A stretch of 63,095 nucleotides of DNA, from NCBI GenBank assembly GCA_013115135.1, contig JABANP010000299.1, forward strand, positions 1 to 63,095, written 5' to 3'. Shown here in pieces: positions 19,056 to 30,600 of the stretch. The notes beneath the pieces were generated by a model. It was not told the origin of the DNA, did no database searches, and saw only the letters and a program-made list of their open reading frames with translations. Each line of letters opens with the position of its first letter. Position 1 is the stretch's first letter. The translations under genes and the position numbers were made by a program. Source of the stretch: Perkinsus olseni (taxonomy: Eukaryota > Perkinsozoa > Perkinsida > Perkinsidae).

Positions 19056-20573
19056 ATGGCAACAGGCCCGGTCAGCAGCGTAGTCCCCATGCATAACGTG
19101 CTCCTTGAGGAAAGGACTCCTACATACCCTGGGCTGCGAGGGACCCTGCTGTCCAATCTTGCATGGCATACCACCTTTCTCCGTGACTGTGGGATCCAAC
19201 CCGATGCATTGGACAGTTCTTTCCCAGTGTCCCGTCTCGATATTTTCCTCAGCCATAGTTGGTCGTCTAGTGGACTTTGGAAGCAAGTGGCTTTGATAAT
19301 GTCATTCTATCTACCATTCGCCTTCAAATGGATGGTGTGGTCGTCCTTCCCGTTGGCGGGCCTCGTTTCATGGGTCGTCGACTCTGTCAACCTCTCGGAG
19401 GTTCTGCTAGTTTCCCTAGGTTTTGGAGCATTCCTGAGCGGGCTGTTTGTCTCTCGCTTCTTCAAGCACAACCGTACGACGGTGTTCCTCGACAAGTGTT
19501 GCATCTCACAAGTAGATCCTGTTGAGAGGATGCATGGTATATCCAGACTGTCAGAGTATCTCCGCATTAAATGCAGAAATTTTCCGAAATTTTCGGACAA
19601 ATTTGTTATCCTCTGGTCACCGGACTACTTCAAGCGTCTGTGGTGTGTATATGAATTGGCTTGCTTCCTGCAAACGCACGATGAGCGGGATGTGATCGTG
19701 ATCCATCCTGGTCATGTGATGTTCCGTACGTGGATGGCACTATTGGCACTTTTCTCTCTTGTCATTTCCAGGGTATCACAAATATATTTGCAGGATCCCC
19801 ACGGTAGCATCTTCTACCCCCACGTATTATTATGGATAAGTACATGTGTATTTGTGGGTCGATATATCCCCTCATGCGTAGGTGAGGCTGAAAACTTTTA
19901 TCGAAACCTGAGAACTTTCAGAACCATGAATGCGAAGTGCTCAAACTCGGAAGATGAGGTTCATCTTGAAGGGCTCATAAGGGAAGCTTACGGTTCGTTG
20001 GAGTATTTCGAGGCCGTCGTCAGAGGCATATGGTTGGGCGCCGAGGAGAGTAGCCAAGCCCCGTATTGGTTATTCTCTAGAACTACATTGAAGATCCTTT
20101 GCGTGCCGTATATTCCACATATTGTGGGAGGACTTACCTTAACCATCGCTCACGTGATCCATGGCAGCTGGCAGGAGTATATAGACATAGTTCCGACGGG
20201 TCACGAGGCGGAGCCACCGCTTACCATACTTTGGGTAATCGTGAAAATTTGCCTTCCTGACGTGGTTCAGCGCATCTTGCTGGGCTTCCAAGCACCTTTC
20301 TTGCTACTGCTTGGATATCATCTGGGGTTATGGTGTACCAGGTTCCCTTGGTGTTGTCGAGGCTTGGTCGTCTCGTCCTGCTGTCTCGTTTACTCTTATG
20401 CAAGCTTGACTTTAAGTGATGTTCTCATCTACAAATTTTGGGATCTTGAAGATGCCCTTATCGATCGAGTATACAGCGTTATTATCTACGGGAGCGGTGT
20501 TGTCTTGGCACTTTTCGTGATGTCCTCCCTACGACGATCCTATTCTTACGACCTCGCCGAATTTCTGCAATGA
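19056..20573 (+). CDS. Membrane protein with TIR-like core, copy 2 (505 aa)
   Basis: Close paralogue of the copy at 41664-43247 and more distant from 5509-6999. Same order: TIR-like first strand (L-D-I-F-L-S-H-S-W), transmembrane hairpin, T-T-V-F-L-D-K-C-C-I-S-Q, then F-V-I-L-W-S-P-D-Y-F-K-R-L-W-C-V-Y-E-L with the TIR catalytic-type Glu, and a C-terminal half with about five membrane segments. Odd: a 24-base in-frame insertion (about 19568-19595) adds eight residues (around K-C-R-N-F-P-K-F) just before the third TIR strand; neither paralogue has it. I start at the ATG shared with the other copies; similarity to copy 3 continues 80 bases upstream, but an upstream ATG pair here is followed by a stop. 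A LINE insertion lies just upstream and may have displaced its promoter. Confidence 0.8.
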   Translation: MATGPVSSVVPMHNVLLEERTPTYPGLRGTLLSNLAWHTTFLRDCGIQPDALDSSFPVSRLDIFLSHSWSSSGLWKQVALIMSFYLPFAFKWMVWSSFPLAGLVSWVVDSVNLSEVLLVSLGFGAFLSGLFVSRFFKHNRTTVFLDKCCISQVDPVERMHGISRLSEYLRIKCRNFPKFSDKFVILWSPDYFKRLWCVYELACFLQTHDERDVIVIHPGHVMFRTWMALLALFSLVISRVSQIYLQDPHGSIFYPHVLLWISTCVFVGRYIPSCVGEAENFYRNLRTFRTMNAKCSNSEDEVHLEGLIREAYGSLEYFEAVVRGIWLGAEESSQAPYWLFSRTTLKILCVPYIPHIVGGLTLTIAHVIHGSWQEYIDIVPTGHEAEPPLTILWVIVKICLPDVVQRILLGFQAPFLLLLGYHLGLWCTRFPWCCRGLVVSSCCLVYSYASLTLSDVLIYKFWDLEDALIDRVYSVIIYGSGVVLALFVMSSLRRSYSYDLAEFLQ

Positions 20574-20576
20574 TTA

Positions 20577-23500
20577 TCGCTTTGTAACATTTCAGATTGC
20601 CGATACTCAGTGTAGCACAGTATCGCTGTCAGACTGACCATTTCAGGTCGTTGGAGAGTTAACATACTCGAGTCGAGTTCGCCGAGTATCCACTTTCCTG
20701 GATGTCGCCCGACTGGGAGCAGTCCCGGACGACAACCAACGGTCGCACCGCGCAACTTGCAACACAATGGACGATGAGCGTTGGAAGAGAGTGAAAACGC
20801 CAGGTGGCGCGGGCTCGTCTGTAGACTGAGTCTACTAGACTGGCATACAGCTTGCGCCACACGCCTTCGACAAAGCGCTTGAAGCCTTCAAGTTGAAGGG
20901 CCGTGGCCAAAGCTCGGAATTGCCTGAAAATCTCAACTAGGCTATAGTACGGATGAGTGGTGGCCAGCGACTACTACCACGCGGACCGCGTGTGTTGGGA
21001 GCCGGAAGCACGCACTGAGTTGTTGTTGACAGCCGTTCGAGTCCCATCTGTGGATGCCTCAGAGTTACGCCCATTTTCTGTAACCATGACTAATCAACAC
21101 AATAACCAGCTCTTGTAACCAATGATCCTTACTGATAACCGAGTGATGTACACAGTGTAAACCCAATCGTATCCGAAGAGCAATAGATACCTCAGAGGAA
21201 TACACAGATAATAACCCAGCAAACACCACAGGAATAAGGCTTGCCAATAAGTCTTTTAACTTCACCTACTTAATACTCAGTCTTATACAGACTTACACAG
21301 CGTGTAGCTACGCGGCTAACACATAAAGAGACAGACAAGATACTCAGAGACAATGACACAGATCAATATCAACGCAGATCAGTACTCAGAATCGCCACAG
21401 AATGACGCGCTCGCCACTTGATAGTCAAACTGCGCAAAGTCTCCCAACACGTGTCACGCCGCGTGACTCATGCGGCACGTGACACGACAGAGACTCTGTC
21501 ACAGAGTAAATGAGAAAGAGATCGGGCAGCATGGAGAGCTATCGCGATAGCAGAACCGAAGTGGAGCGACCACTACTGCAATACAGTACCGAGTGACCAG
21601 GGTGGCAGCAAGAACTTTTTGGCTACCCGATAGCCAATGCCTCACTCGAACACTCACAGAGCTCTCCAGTTGGACTCCGACTGCTGGAGGTGCAGACTTC
21701 TCCTAGAGCTCGGATAAAGCGTAGTACAGTCTACTGTACCGTACAGTACCTAACATGCTCGTAACGACTAGGCGTCAGTCGGTGGAGGAGAAGAGGGGCA
21801 TGAATGAATGAGAGGGCGGAAGGCCGCGAGTTGCCAGCCAGTCACCATCCACTGGGTGACCGTCGAGCCGGTCTGGCTTCGCACGCGTAGACAAGACAGG
21901 ATTGCCACTGGATTGCCAGTGGGAATCCATAAGAATCTTGTTCCGCTAGTTACTAGTCACTACTGTAGTGGGAATTTCCCACTACTTTTTCACTCCATAA
22001 TGGAGTATCCATTGCTACATGTAAACCATTAACACTGGCATTTCTCAGCAGCTTTTCTCAGAAGGAGGTTATCCGGCACGGCGAGCTCGATCCCAGTAGA
22101 AAGGCCAGGGGAAGCCGCGATGGCTCTTGCTAGAAGTGGGTACTCAGCTCCGGTGATAGGCAGATAGACAGCGCTAGTGCCTCCCGCGAGGATTCATCGA
22201 GTGTAGCGGGCGTGCAGTCCTAGAAGATAGGATGAAAGCTTGCGCACCCCCCGCGAGCCCGGTAGTGGCAAAGAGAGCACAGAAAGGCTTTAAAGTTAGC
22301 TGAGATGGACTCTCTACGCTCGATATGAGCTTGAAGGGGCTTCGACGACGGAACCTTGGCTGTGGTCGATACAGACCTCTCTGTATACAGGAGCGCGGTA
22401 CTTTGTAGTCTGATAATCAGACTCTGATTTCAAGTTGGACGAGTCAGTGACTTGGTAGTCACATATCGGGTTAAACTGGGTGCGCCGCCACCTCGCTCCA
22501 AGCGAGTCGCGTTGAGCGACTTCATGTGAGTTGCTTCAATCGAGCATGTAGGGCGACTAATGCTAATCAGGTCTCTCCCAAAGAGTAGACCGATCTGGTA
22601 ATCACGACAGTGTTAACGACTGCGGTTTGGACCCGAATTTCAAGTAACCTACTTTCAGGTTACCAGTAGGTTACCTACTGGGCTCGTTCCAATTCGAAAT
22701 TCCAAAGCCAAGGGCCTTGGCCCAAGGCGCGTTCGAAGATCGTCACGGCTGGTAATCACCAGCGAAGTGAGCGTATGAGACCTTCTTTCCAGCGACGCGC
22801 TCTGAGTTGGGTCTCCTGAGTTAGGGGGCCTAACTCAATCTAACATTGGCCGGAGAATCCATCCGTCTCCAGTGGTGACGGTTGTGAGTCTCACCACCCA
22901 TTCATTCACCCGAGCACGGATCGTCTTACCCTTACACCCTTCCACCACTATTCGCTCTAGTTGATTCAGCCATCATTACGGACCGTAAGGTATGGTCCGT
23001 ATCAGTCTCACGGTTTCATCCGAAAACGGTTGCTGATCCACCCCAAAGAACGTATATATATAGAATTTTAGCCGCCAACTCACCTTTCTGCAGAACTTAC
23101 CCCCGCACAACCCTTTCCGGTCTGTAGGTGTCTGGTATTTGGTCGGTGATCACCCACAAATTCTCCTGCTTCACCCGTCGGGTTTTTGTCCATAGCCGAT
23201 AGCCTACTGCCAGTAGGCTACTGCTAGTACCGTGTAGCCTCTACCGTGAATCGATGACCGTCAGTCGGGCTTCGCGTCTACGAGGGTTACCGTCAATACT
23301 CCACTCGCTCTTGGCCAACTCTGTTAACGCCTGCTTGCCTTACAGCCGAGCTCCGAACACGCCCACTTAACTGCCACATGAACGCTCAGGACTTTCTAAT
23401 ATTTGTACTCAAGGCGAGCAAGATTTCATTCCTCACCTCTTCAACCTTTGTCTCAGAAAAACGACTTCACCGCAACGGTTCACCGGCACGTCCATCGAGT
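20577..23500. other. Repeat-derived intergenic region
   Basis: No intact gene. About 22040-22640, read on the minus strand, holds retroelement debris: L-L-F-G-R-D-L-I (compare L-L-G-R-D-L-I in the protease region of the element at 10344) and, nearer 22050, G-G-T-S-A-V-Y-L-P-I-T-G-A-E-Y-P-L-L. A tRNA-like B-box (CCGTTCGAGTCCC) lies near 21030-21045. A short AT run (ATATATATAG) is at about 23050. The remainder is unassigned. Confidence 0.45.
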
Positions 23501-24175
23501 GTCACTAAATTCTCCGTCCTAATCACTAAAAGTAGCGCGCGCCTAACTGATCGATATCTGCGCGCCGCGTTCCCCAGGCACGTGTTGCGTTTTGCACTGC
23601 TCATAGCGCACATGGCCCATCGTATACAACCAGCGAACACGTTCCGCTCTCGGCATGGTGATGAAGTTGGCCCTCAGCAGAAAAACAAAAGAATTACCAC
23701 CAGAAACCCGAAGGGTTACCCAAGGCAACCCGAAACCGGAAGGATTACCCAAGGCAACCCGAAACCGGAAGGGTTACCCAAGGCAACCCGATACCCGAAG
23801 GGTTACCCAAGGCAACCCGATACCCGAAGGGTTACCCGAGGCAGCCAGAAAGCCGAGGGCTCACCCAAGGCTACCAGAAACCGGAAGGGGCAATGTAATC
23901 GGCTCCGGAGTCCGGAGGAATCGGCAGCAGCGGGAAAGCGCGCAGATATCGATCAGTTGGGCGCGCGCAACCAGGAACCCGAAGGGTTACCCAAGGCAAT
24001 CAGAAACCGTTTCTGGTTAGCCAAGGCAACCATAAACCCAAAGGGTTACCCAAGGGCACTTTAATCGGCTCCGGATACCGGAGTCCGGAAGAGGCGGCAG
24101 CAGTAGGAAAGCGCGCAGATATCGATCAGTTGGGCGCGCGCTAGATTTAGTGATTAGGACAGAGAATTTAGTGAC
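23501..24175. repeat. Fold-back element with 65-bp terminal inverted repeats and internal minisatellite
   Basis: Arms at 23501-23565 and 24111-24175 are reverse complements over 65 bases with about four mismatches (outer ends GTCACTAAATTCTC). The inner end of the arm (GCGCGCAGATATCGATCAG) occurs a third time at 23938. Between the arms, 23699-23870 and about 23972-24055 consist of ~30-bp units (GGGTTACCCAAGGCAACCCG) in imperfect tandem. No transposase and no clear target duplication. Open frames across it are repeat translations. Confidence 0.8.
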
Positions 24176-24650
24176 AGCCGATGTTTGTGCCCGGTTCACC
24201 GCGGATAGGGTGCCTTGCTATCTTATCAGTACTTGGCATTCCTCAACGCGAACTCGCCGTTGCGCGAAATAGCGCTCTCGTTGATTATCGAGTTGTTCAA
24301 CGGAGCTCATGGACATTGCCGCCAGATCCAGCAGAGGTTTTGGGTACGAAACGCGCTGTATTGAGTTTATCTTGATGTCAAGCATGCAGGATACGAAGAA
24401 AGTCGGGACGACTGGCTGGATTGCTAGATCCCTCGATCGGCGCTAGATCCCCTTTTCCGTGCGGGTTTGGCCGGCAAAGGCCCGCGGTGGGCTCTGACCA
24501 GTAGCAGGATTATCTTGAAGTTGAATTTGTGTGCTTCGAGGCACATTATTTGACATTGGGCAATAGCGTATCTTGAGGTCGAGTATGTCAGATACCAAAG
24601 AAGTCGGGACAGGTTGTATCAGTTGGCGTCCATTCTCTACTTTTAACCCA
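24176..24650. other. 5' flank of the dynamin-like gene
   Basis: Contains two diverged copies of one ~50-base unit (TATCTTGATGTCAAGC near 24369 and TATCTTGAGGTCGAGT near 24570, both running to GTCGGGAC). These probably belong to the 5' UTR or promoter. An ATG at 24585 is in frame with the gene but lies inside the repeat, so I do not use it. Confidence 0.45.
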
Positions 24651-27600
24651 ATGCCTTCCGCCACAGCTGCCCCTCCAGCTCCTCCTTCCAAGCCTCAATT
24701 GAACCGCTCTTTCTCTATCATACAGGGCCACAACGAGCAACGCTCGGAGCTATTGGATGTCCTGTCGGACGTGAAGACCAAAGTGCAAGACAGACTGGGC
24801 ATCGTCGACTTCCCCCTACCGCAGTTCATTCTCATCGGCAAACAATCAGTGGGCAAGTGATAATACGGGCGAGTCAGGAGAGGGTCGATCTGTGTTTCTT
24901 CTCGCGCGTGCAGAGCTCAGAATTAGCAACTATTTTCTGGATAATTTTACTCGCCAAATTCGCGCTCTGTTTAATTTTTCTTTTTCGACTTTATGGGTCT
25001 CCTAGTCGTCCGCTCGACGATGTCTACTATCGAAATGACGCTTGTCTTAATCGTACTCGCGACCTCTCGATGGAGAATTGAGACTGTTAACCTCCTGGCT
25101 AATTTCATTTTCAACCCTATGCCTTGTCAATCCAGTTACTCCTTACGAAGGCATTATCCGTTTTGCTAAACTGCTGGGCACCGCTTCTTCGACCCGTCCG
25201 TTAGGAAGCATCTTTGCTTCTCGTCATGAATCTTATACCCCATGATCGGCGGTATCTCGACAACATGACCGTTTTTGCTATCCTGAATTACATTGCGATC
25301 AATGTTAGTTTTGTAGTATATCAGTATAGCATCGTTAGGGTCGAGTATCATTGAACGCTAGCTTCTTCCCTCCTGTAGCCGTCTCTAGTATTGTGAGGCC
25401 AGTCGGTGATGATGTGCTCATCTCCAATTGTCGTTATCAGTTTGACGACATTGCGTGCCTGTCCTCGGTACATCTCTTCTTGCCCCCTTCGCGTGTTACC
25501 CGTCGCGCATGTTAAGCCCCTCGCCAACTCAGGTCTCGCCTTATCGAAGCCCTTGCTGGTGAGCAGTTCAACTTTGTGAACGGTTCCTTGGGTAGTCGAA
25601 GGCCTACTGTCTTGGAGTTCCGTAATGTTCAACAGAATAAGCACTCCCGGTGGTATGTTATGGACAAAAAAGTAATGAAAATATTTTCACTGCGATTTTT
25701 CTGGATTAAAATCATCCTCCCCGGGAATTGAACTTGGTACCTCGGAGGTGGTTTGCTGTGCAGCTGCGCCTTTCATCATGAGGGTGGTTCGGCTGGGTCG
25801 CCGAACATAGAGGGCTTACACGGTCTGTGTGGCATCTCTGCCGCGCTGGTCTTGTGGGTGCTGCTCGTCATAGCAGTCTGCCGTAAAAAAATAGCGGTCG
25901 TGGGTATCGAACCTGGGTTGTCTTCAGACTAACAAGTGGCAAGAACATCCGCTCAGCGAGGTGACCAAAATAATCGGAGAAGCGCACGAGTCGCTCGGAG
26001 CCAGTGTAACGGACGAACCTGTGTAAGGTCGGGGTGGACTCGGAATTTTAATTTGAATTTTGATTCCTTTTATTCGCCCTACTGAGTTGCGGCATCGAGT
26101 GGATTCAGCGGAAGTGCATCGAGGCAGGCAGGAGACTCTGCCTTGATTTCTTCTTGTCGAAGAAGACGAGACGACCAGAAAAATTTTGCCCCTCGATGGC
26201 CTTGAGAAAGTCGCCTTTTGAAGGTTTCGGCTAGCTGTCGACCGAATAAAGCTCGATCGAAGGGTGAACGGGGGCTGTCTTTCTGAGGGTTGTTTAGATG
26301 GGTTCTGTGGTATCTTGGGGTCGAACCGGGGTTTTATCGGAAATTGTAGTTCATACTGGAGGTGTATATTATACTGAGGTCGTTTGAGAGTTCCTTTCAA
26401 TACGTGATCAACGCAAAGGCGTGCAGGAACTTGAGAGTATCTTACAATCTATGCAGCGCGTGAAAGTGATAGCGGTATCTTGAGGTCGACCAGAGAGTAT
26501 CTTCGAGTATCTTACTACATCAGTTACGTCCGTGTCGAGTCGCCATACTGCGTGGATATGCAAATAGTCGATCTTCCCGGATTCCGTGATTTCGCTTTGG
26601 ACAAGGAGAAACAGCAACTGGCAGACCAAATCGACAACTTGGTAATTTCGTGGCGCAGTGACGGTGATGTTGTTATCGATAGTATCTTTCTCTCTTAGGT
26701 GATGAGGTTCATGCAAGATACTCGTAATGTGATGCTGTGCGTGGAGGAGGCCGGAGATGCTGCTAACTTGTCGACGCTGTCCAGATGCAAGAGATTGGAC
26801 CCCGGATTCCAGCGGACGATTCTTATCAGGTTATACAGGGGGAATGTTCTTTTGTTGTTTTATTCAATTTTTCGGCATGATCTTTCGTGGGAAAATCAAC
26901 GCGTCTTTACCGTTTTTGTGGGTTGGTACGGCTGTACGGTGTGGCGGAGTGTTTTTCGTATTGATGACTGGGAGAACGCGGCCACTGATGTTTTCGCGCG
27001 CCACAAAATTCCACCCGGACATGAGCGAACCTCTAAAATTTGTTCGGAAGGCTGCGTGAAGGCAATTGTGATTGGCCTGAACTCTGTAATCATCATCGCG
27101 GCCTCTCATGTGCCGTTGTTTGTTCATGAGAGTGGAAGCGCTGCGTGAGCGCTGTGTGACGGTGATGCGTTGCACGATGCATCATCGGCTCGAATGGATT
27201 ATGCAATGGCAGTGTGCTGTCGCTTATCCGGTCCTTTTCTTAGCTAGGATTTTGTCGGGCTTGAGTCTATGAAGTTGTTGTTTCTAGAGTGTTGTTTCTT
27301 TTTCAGGAACAAGTTGGATAAGTATTATCGTGATCTCACAGCCCAGAATATTAATGATTGGTTGAACGGCTTCGGTGATCTGCCGGACAATCTTAGTAAG
27401 TATCTTTGATCGATTTGAGATTCAGTAATTTTTGGTAACTTTCTAGGTAAATTTTGTATGACACTGCCGCATTGGAAGGATGGTGAGGAGTGTCCTAAGC
27501 CGTTTGCGGAGTTGAGAGAGGACATGAATAAACAGGATCTCGCAGAGCTACGGTGAGAAACGTATCTTTTGTCAGTATGTGATGCCAGCTTCAACCTTCT

Positions 27601-30600
27601 GATACTAGCTCTACGGCTCAACCACGTCCTGGGGCAAAAATCACAGAACTCGCGAGGAAGTTTTTTTTTAATTTTACGCCTTCCTCGGACAGCTTCGTCA
27701 CTGCGCCACGAAATTATTATCGCGGGGGGGGGCTGCTGGACAGTTTTTCCGCAAAGGACGACTATCTTTTGCGATATTATTTCTTTCTCTTCGTCTTTTG
27801 ATTGCTTTTTGGATATCTTAGGTCGAAGGGTGCGAGCGAGAAATTCACCAGTACCATCGGTTTCGATAATTTTACGAAGTACATGGAACGCAGAATTGAA
27901 GTGATGTTTGCGCAGGCTATCGGCCCTGTGCTGAAAAAGGTAGTATCTTTGGGTTGAGCGTGCAAGATGCAGAATAGGTTGTTCGTTTAGTTGAAAGACT
28001 TGAAGCAGCAGAATCTAGAAAAGGAGGAGAGCATGAAGGATGAAATTGAAAACACCAACCCGGCTCAGATCGTCTCGACGGTGCGAGACGTGGGAATGAG
28101 TTTTGCTCACTCCTTGAACCATGTTATGGAAGGGTAATAGGGTCGCGGATGGGAAGTTGTGTGAGGGGGTTGAGTGATAGCTGCGGGAGTATTTTTTTGA
28201 TTGTATCTTTCTCGAGTATGAATATGTCATGAGATGCCACTCTTGTCCTTCGGAAGTTGATTGAAGTTTTGGTGAAGTAGCATCCGATCTGCTATCAATT
28301 TCTCCCATCATATCGTCATTTGTCCGAGCTAGAGCTGGACGTTGACTCGTACTGGACGGAGGACTAATGATGATCTCTCCCGATCCTCGGCGCGATTAGC
28401 ATTAGATCGGCATAAATATCTGCCGGTTGGTGGACGATCGTCGTCGGAAGTAGATCGATCGCCTCGAATTTGCGCTGTCGTTTCTGTTATTTTCTTGGAG
28501 TTTCTTGCTATTAGTTTCGTTCGCTCTGATGCGGGACGATTGACCCTCGAGGATGAGTTGAGGGCGTTTGCTGCGTATGAAGAGGTAGTAGGTTATTTTG
28601 AGGGTATCTTTGGACTTTGTTTTGTGTGTGCAACAACCTCGGATGCGCTCAGGGACAAGGCGCTGACTTCATGATGCTTCCAAGCGAAGATTTTGCCTGC
28701 TTAGATGACTATATCGATTACTTGAGGAACGATATAAAGGTATTTGAGGAAATGCAAGTTGGTCCAAGATTGCAAGATTCCTCCTCGTGGCAGGTGCCAG
28801 CTTTTGACGTTGAAATCAATGGTGGTGCGCAATTCCGAAGACTGATGTACGAAGTTGAAGTGTTTTTGAGATTTTCTGAAATTGGCGTGGAAACGAAAAA
28901 GAAGGATGTTATCCAAGCTCGAGGTAGTAAAGATACGGAAGAGGTTAGAAAGATACCGTTCTGACTAGAGCTAGGAGAAAGATATACACGGGGTTCAAAA
29001 ATTCAAACTTACTAGAGCTGGAGAAGATACGGAAGGGATAGTAAATCTACCAGGCTAACTTGAACTAGGAAAAATTGAAAGATTCTACGCTAACTAGAGT
29101 TTGGGGAAACACACCGGAGAGGTTCGAAATGCTGACTAGAATTGAGAAAGATACCAATCCTGACTAGAATTGAGAAAGATACCAATGCTGACTAGAATTG
29201 AGAAAGATACCTATGCTGACTAGAATTGAGAAAGATACCAATCCTGACTAGAATTGAGAAAGATACCAATCCTGACTAGAATTGAGAAAGATACCAATCC
29301 TGACTAGAATTGAGAAAGATACTCGATACTAGAAAAATGTTTTGGTATATTAGGCGTTGAACATCCCTGCTCGGGTGCGTGTCTTGTTAATCATTGCCAT
29401 TCAGGTGTATCGATGGGGTCGGTAACATGGAGAGATGTGGTGGTGAAATTGTTATGTACTGAAGCATTGATTCCGATGAAATCAAGGATACGATATGCTG
29501 GTGAGGCTATTCTCGTCATTCTTGCAATCTTGCTATTCCTCAACGCACATTATGAGTCGTAAGAAGCCCTAGGCTCGCATGGGTTTTGTATGGTGGAGGT
29601 TAATGGTCACTTGCGATCTTATAATTCCTCAACGCTGTAGTTTACTGATGAGTAGTCCTTGAAGTCTCTACGATGAGCATGTCAGGATATTCATGGATCG
29701 GCATCTTGCAATCTTGCGATTCCTCAACGATTTCTCTTCTTTTTTCAGCCGAAAGGATCAAGTGGTTCTTCATTTTCCAGAAGGACGCCGTGATTAATTT
29801 CATGTTGAGCATCAAAGGCTCGGCGGATGAGCAAATGTTTTCGTCGCTTTACACGAAGCATGTAAAGCTGATGTTGGAGAAATGAGATGATAAAGCAGCT
29901 GGTGTTCAAGACTTATGATGATGCTTGTGAAAGGCAGCTCGAGCAGGTAGGGTTAGCTTGGAGGGAAGAGAGGATTTTTGTAGTAAAAATGACGGTAGAT
30001 TTTCGTTATACTGGAATGACATTTTAGTATAATCTTTTTTTAGTAGCAGAGGAATAAGTGTGATAGAATCTTCCGCGTGCGGGATTGCGTATCTTTGCTG
30101 CTGTTTAGTTCATGGAGCTCTTCGACAACACTCTGGCGTCGACCTTTTCCAACCCTTGGGTGTTCTTGAAGCGCGCATCTTCCGGGTTTGGATAATCTTG
30201 ACAACGGCAAAGATGATAATGGAAGTGATGATGATGACGACTCGAGAAGCAGCAATCAGGGCGGAGATGATGAATCGACTGATGACGGGTTGGATGACAT
30301 ACAGTTGCCGACATTTGAAGACACTAAGAAGAGGATTCCGATGGAGATTGAGGTGATGAGGGTTGGTCCGAGTTAAAACGCTCACATGAAGGAGACATTC
30401 GTTGGTAGCAGCATCATTGGCTTGGGTACTGTGGTAGTAGTGACAATTGGGGTAGAGATCTATCCTTCGGTGGGTGTTGGGGTTGGGATGGGTCATGCCT
30501 CATTGGGCCCGCCTACCTCCCACCCCAACACAGTCTCTTCCGGAGGCGTGATGACTGGTCAAACTTGATATGGAAGATTTGTGAGGGAGGCTGAAAATTT

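Noticed and set aside
23378..24064. Plus-strand frame of 228 codons
   Set aside because: Covers the inverted repeat and minisatellite; residues follow the repeat period.
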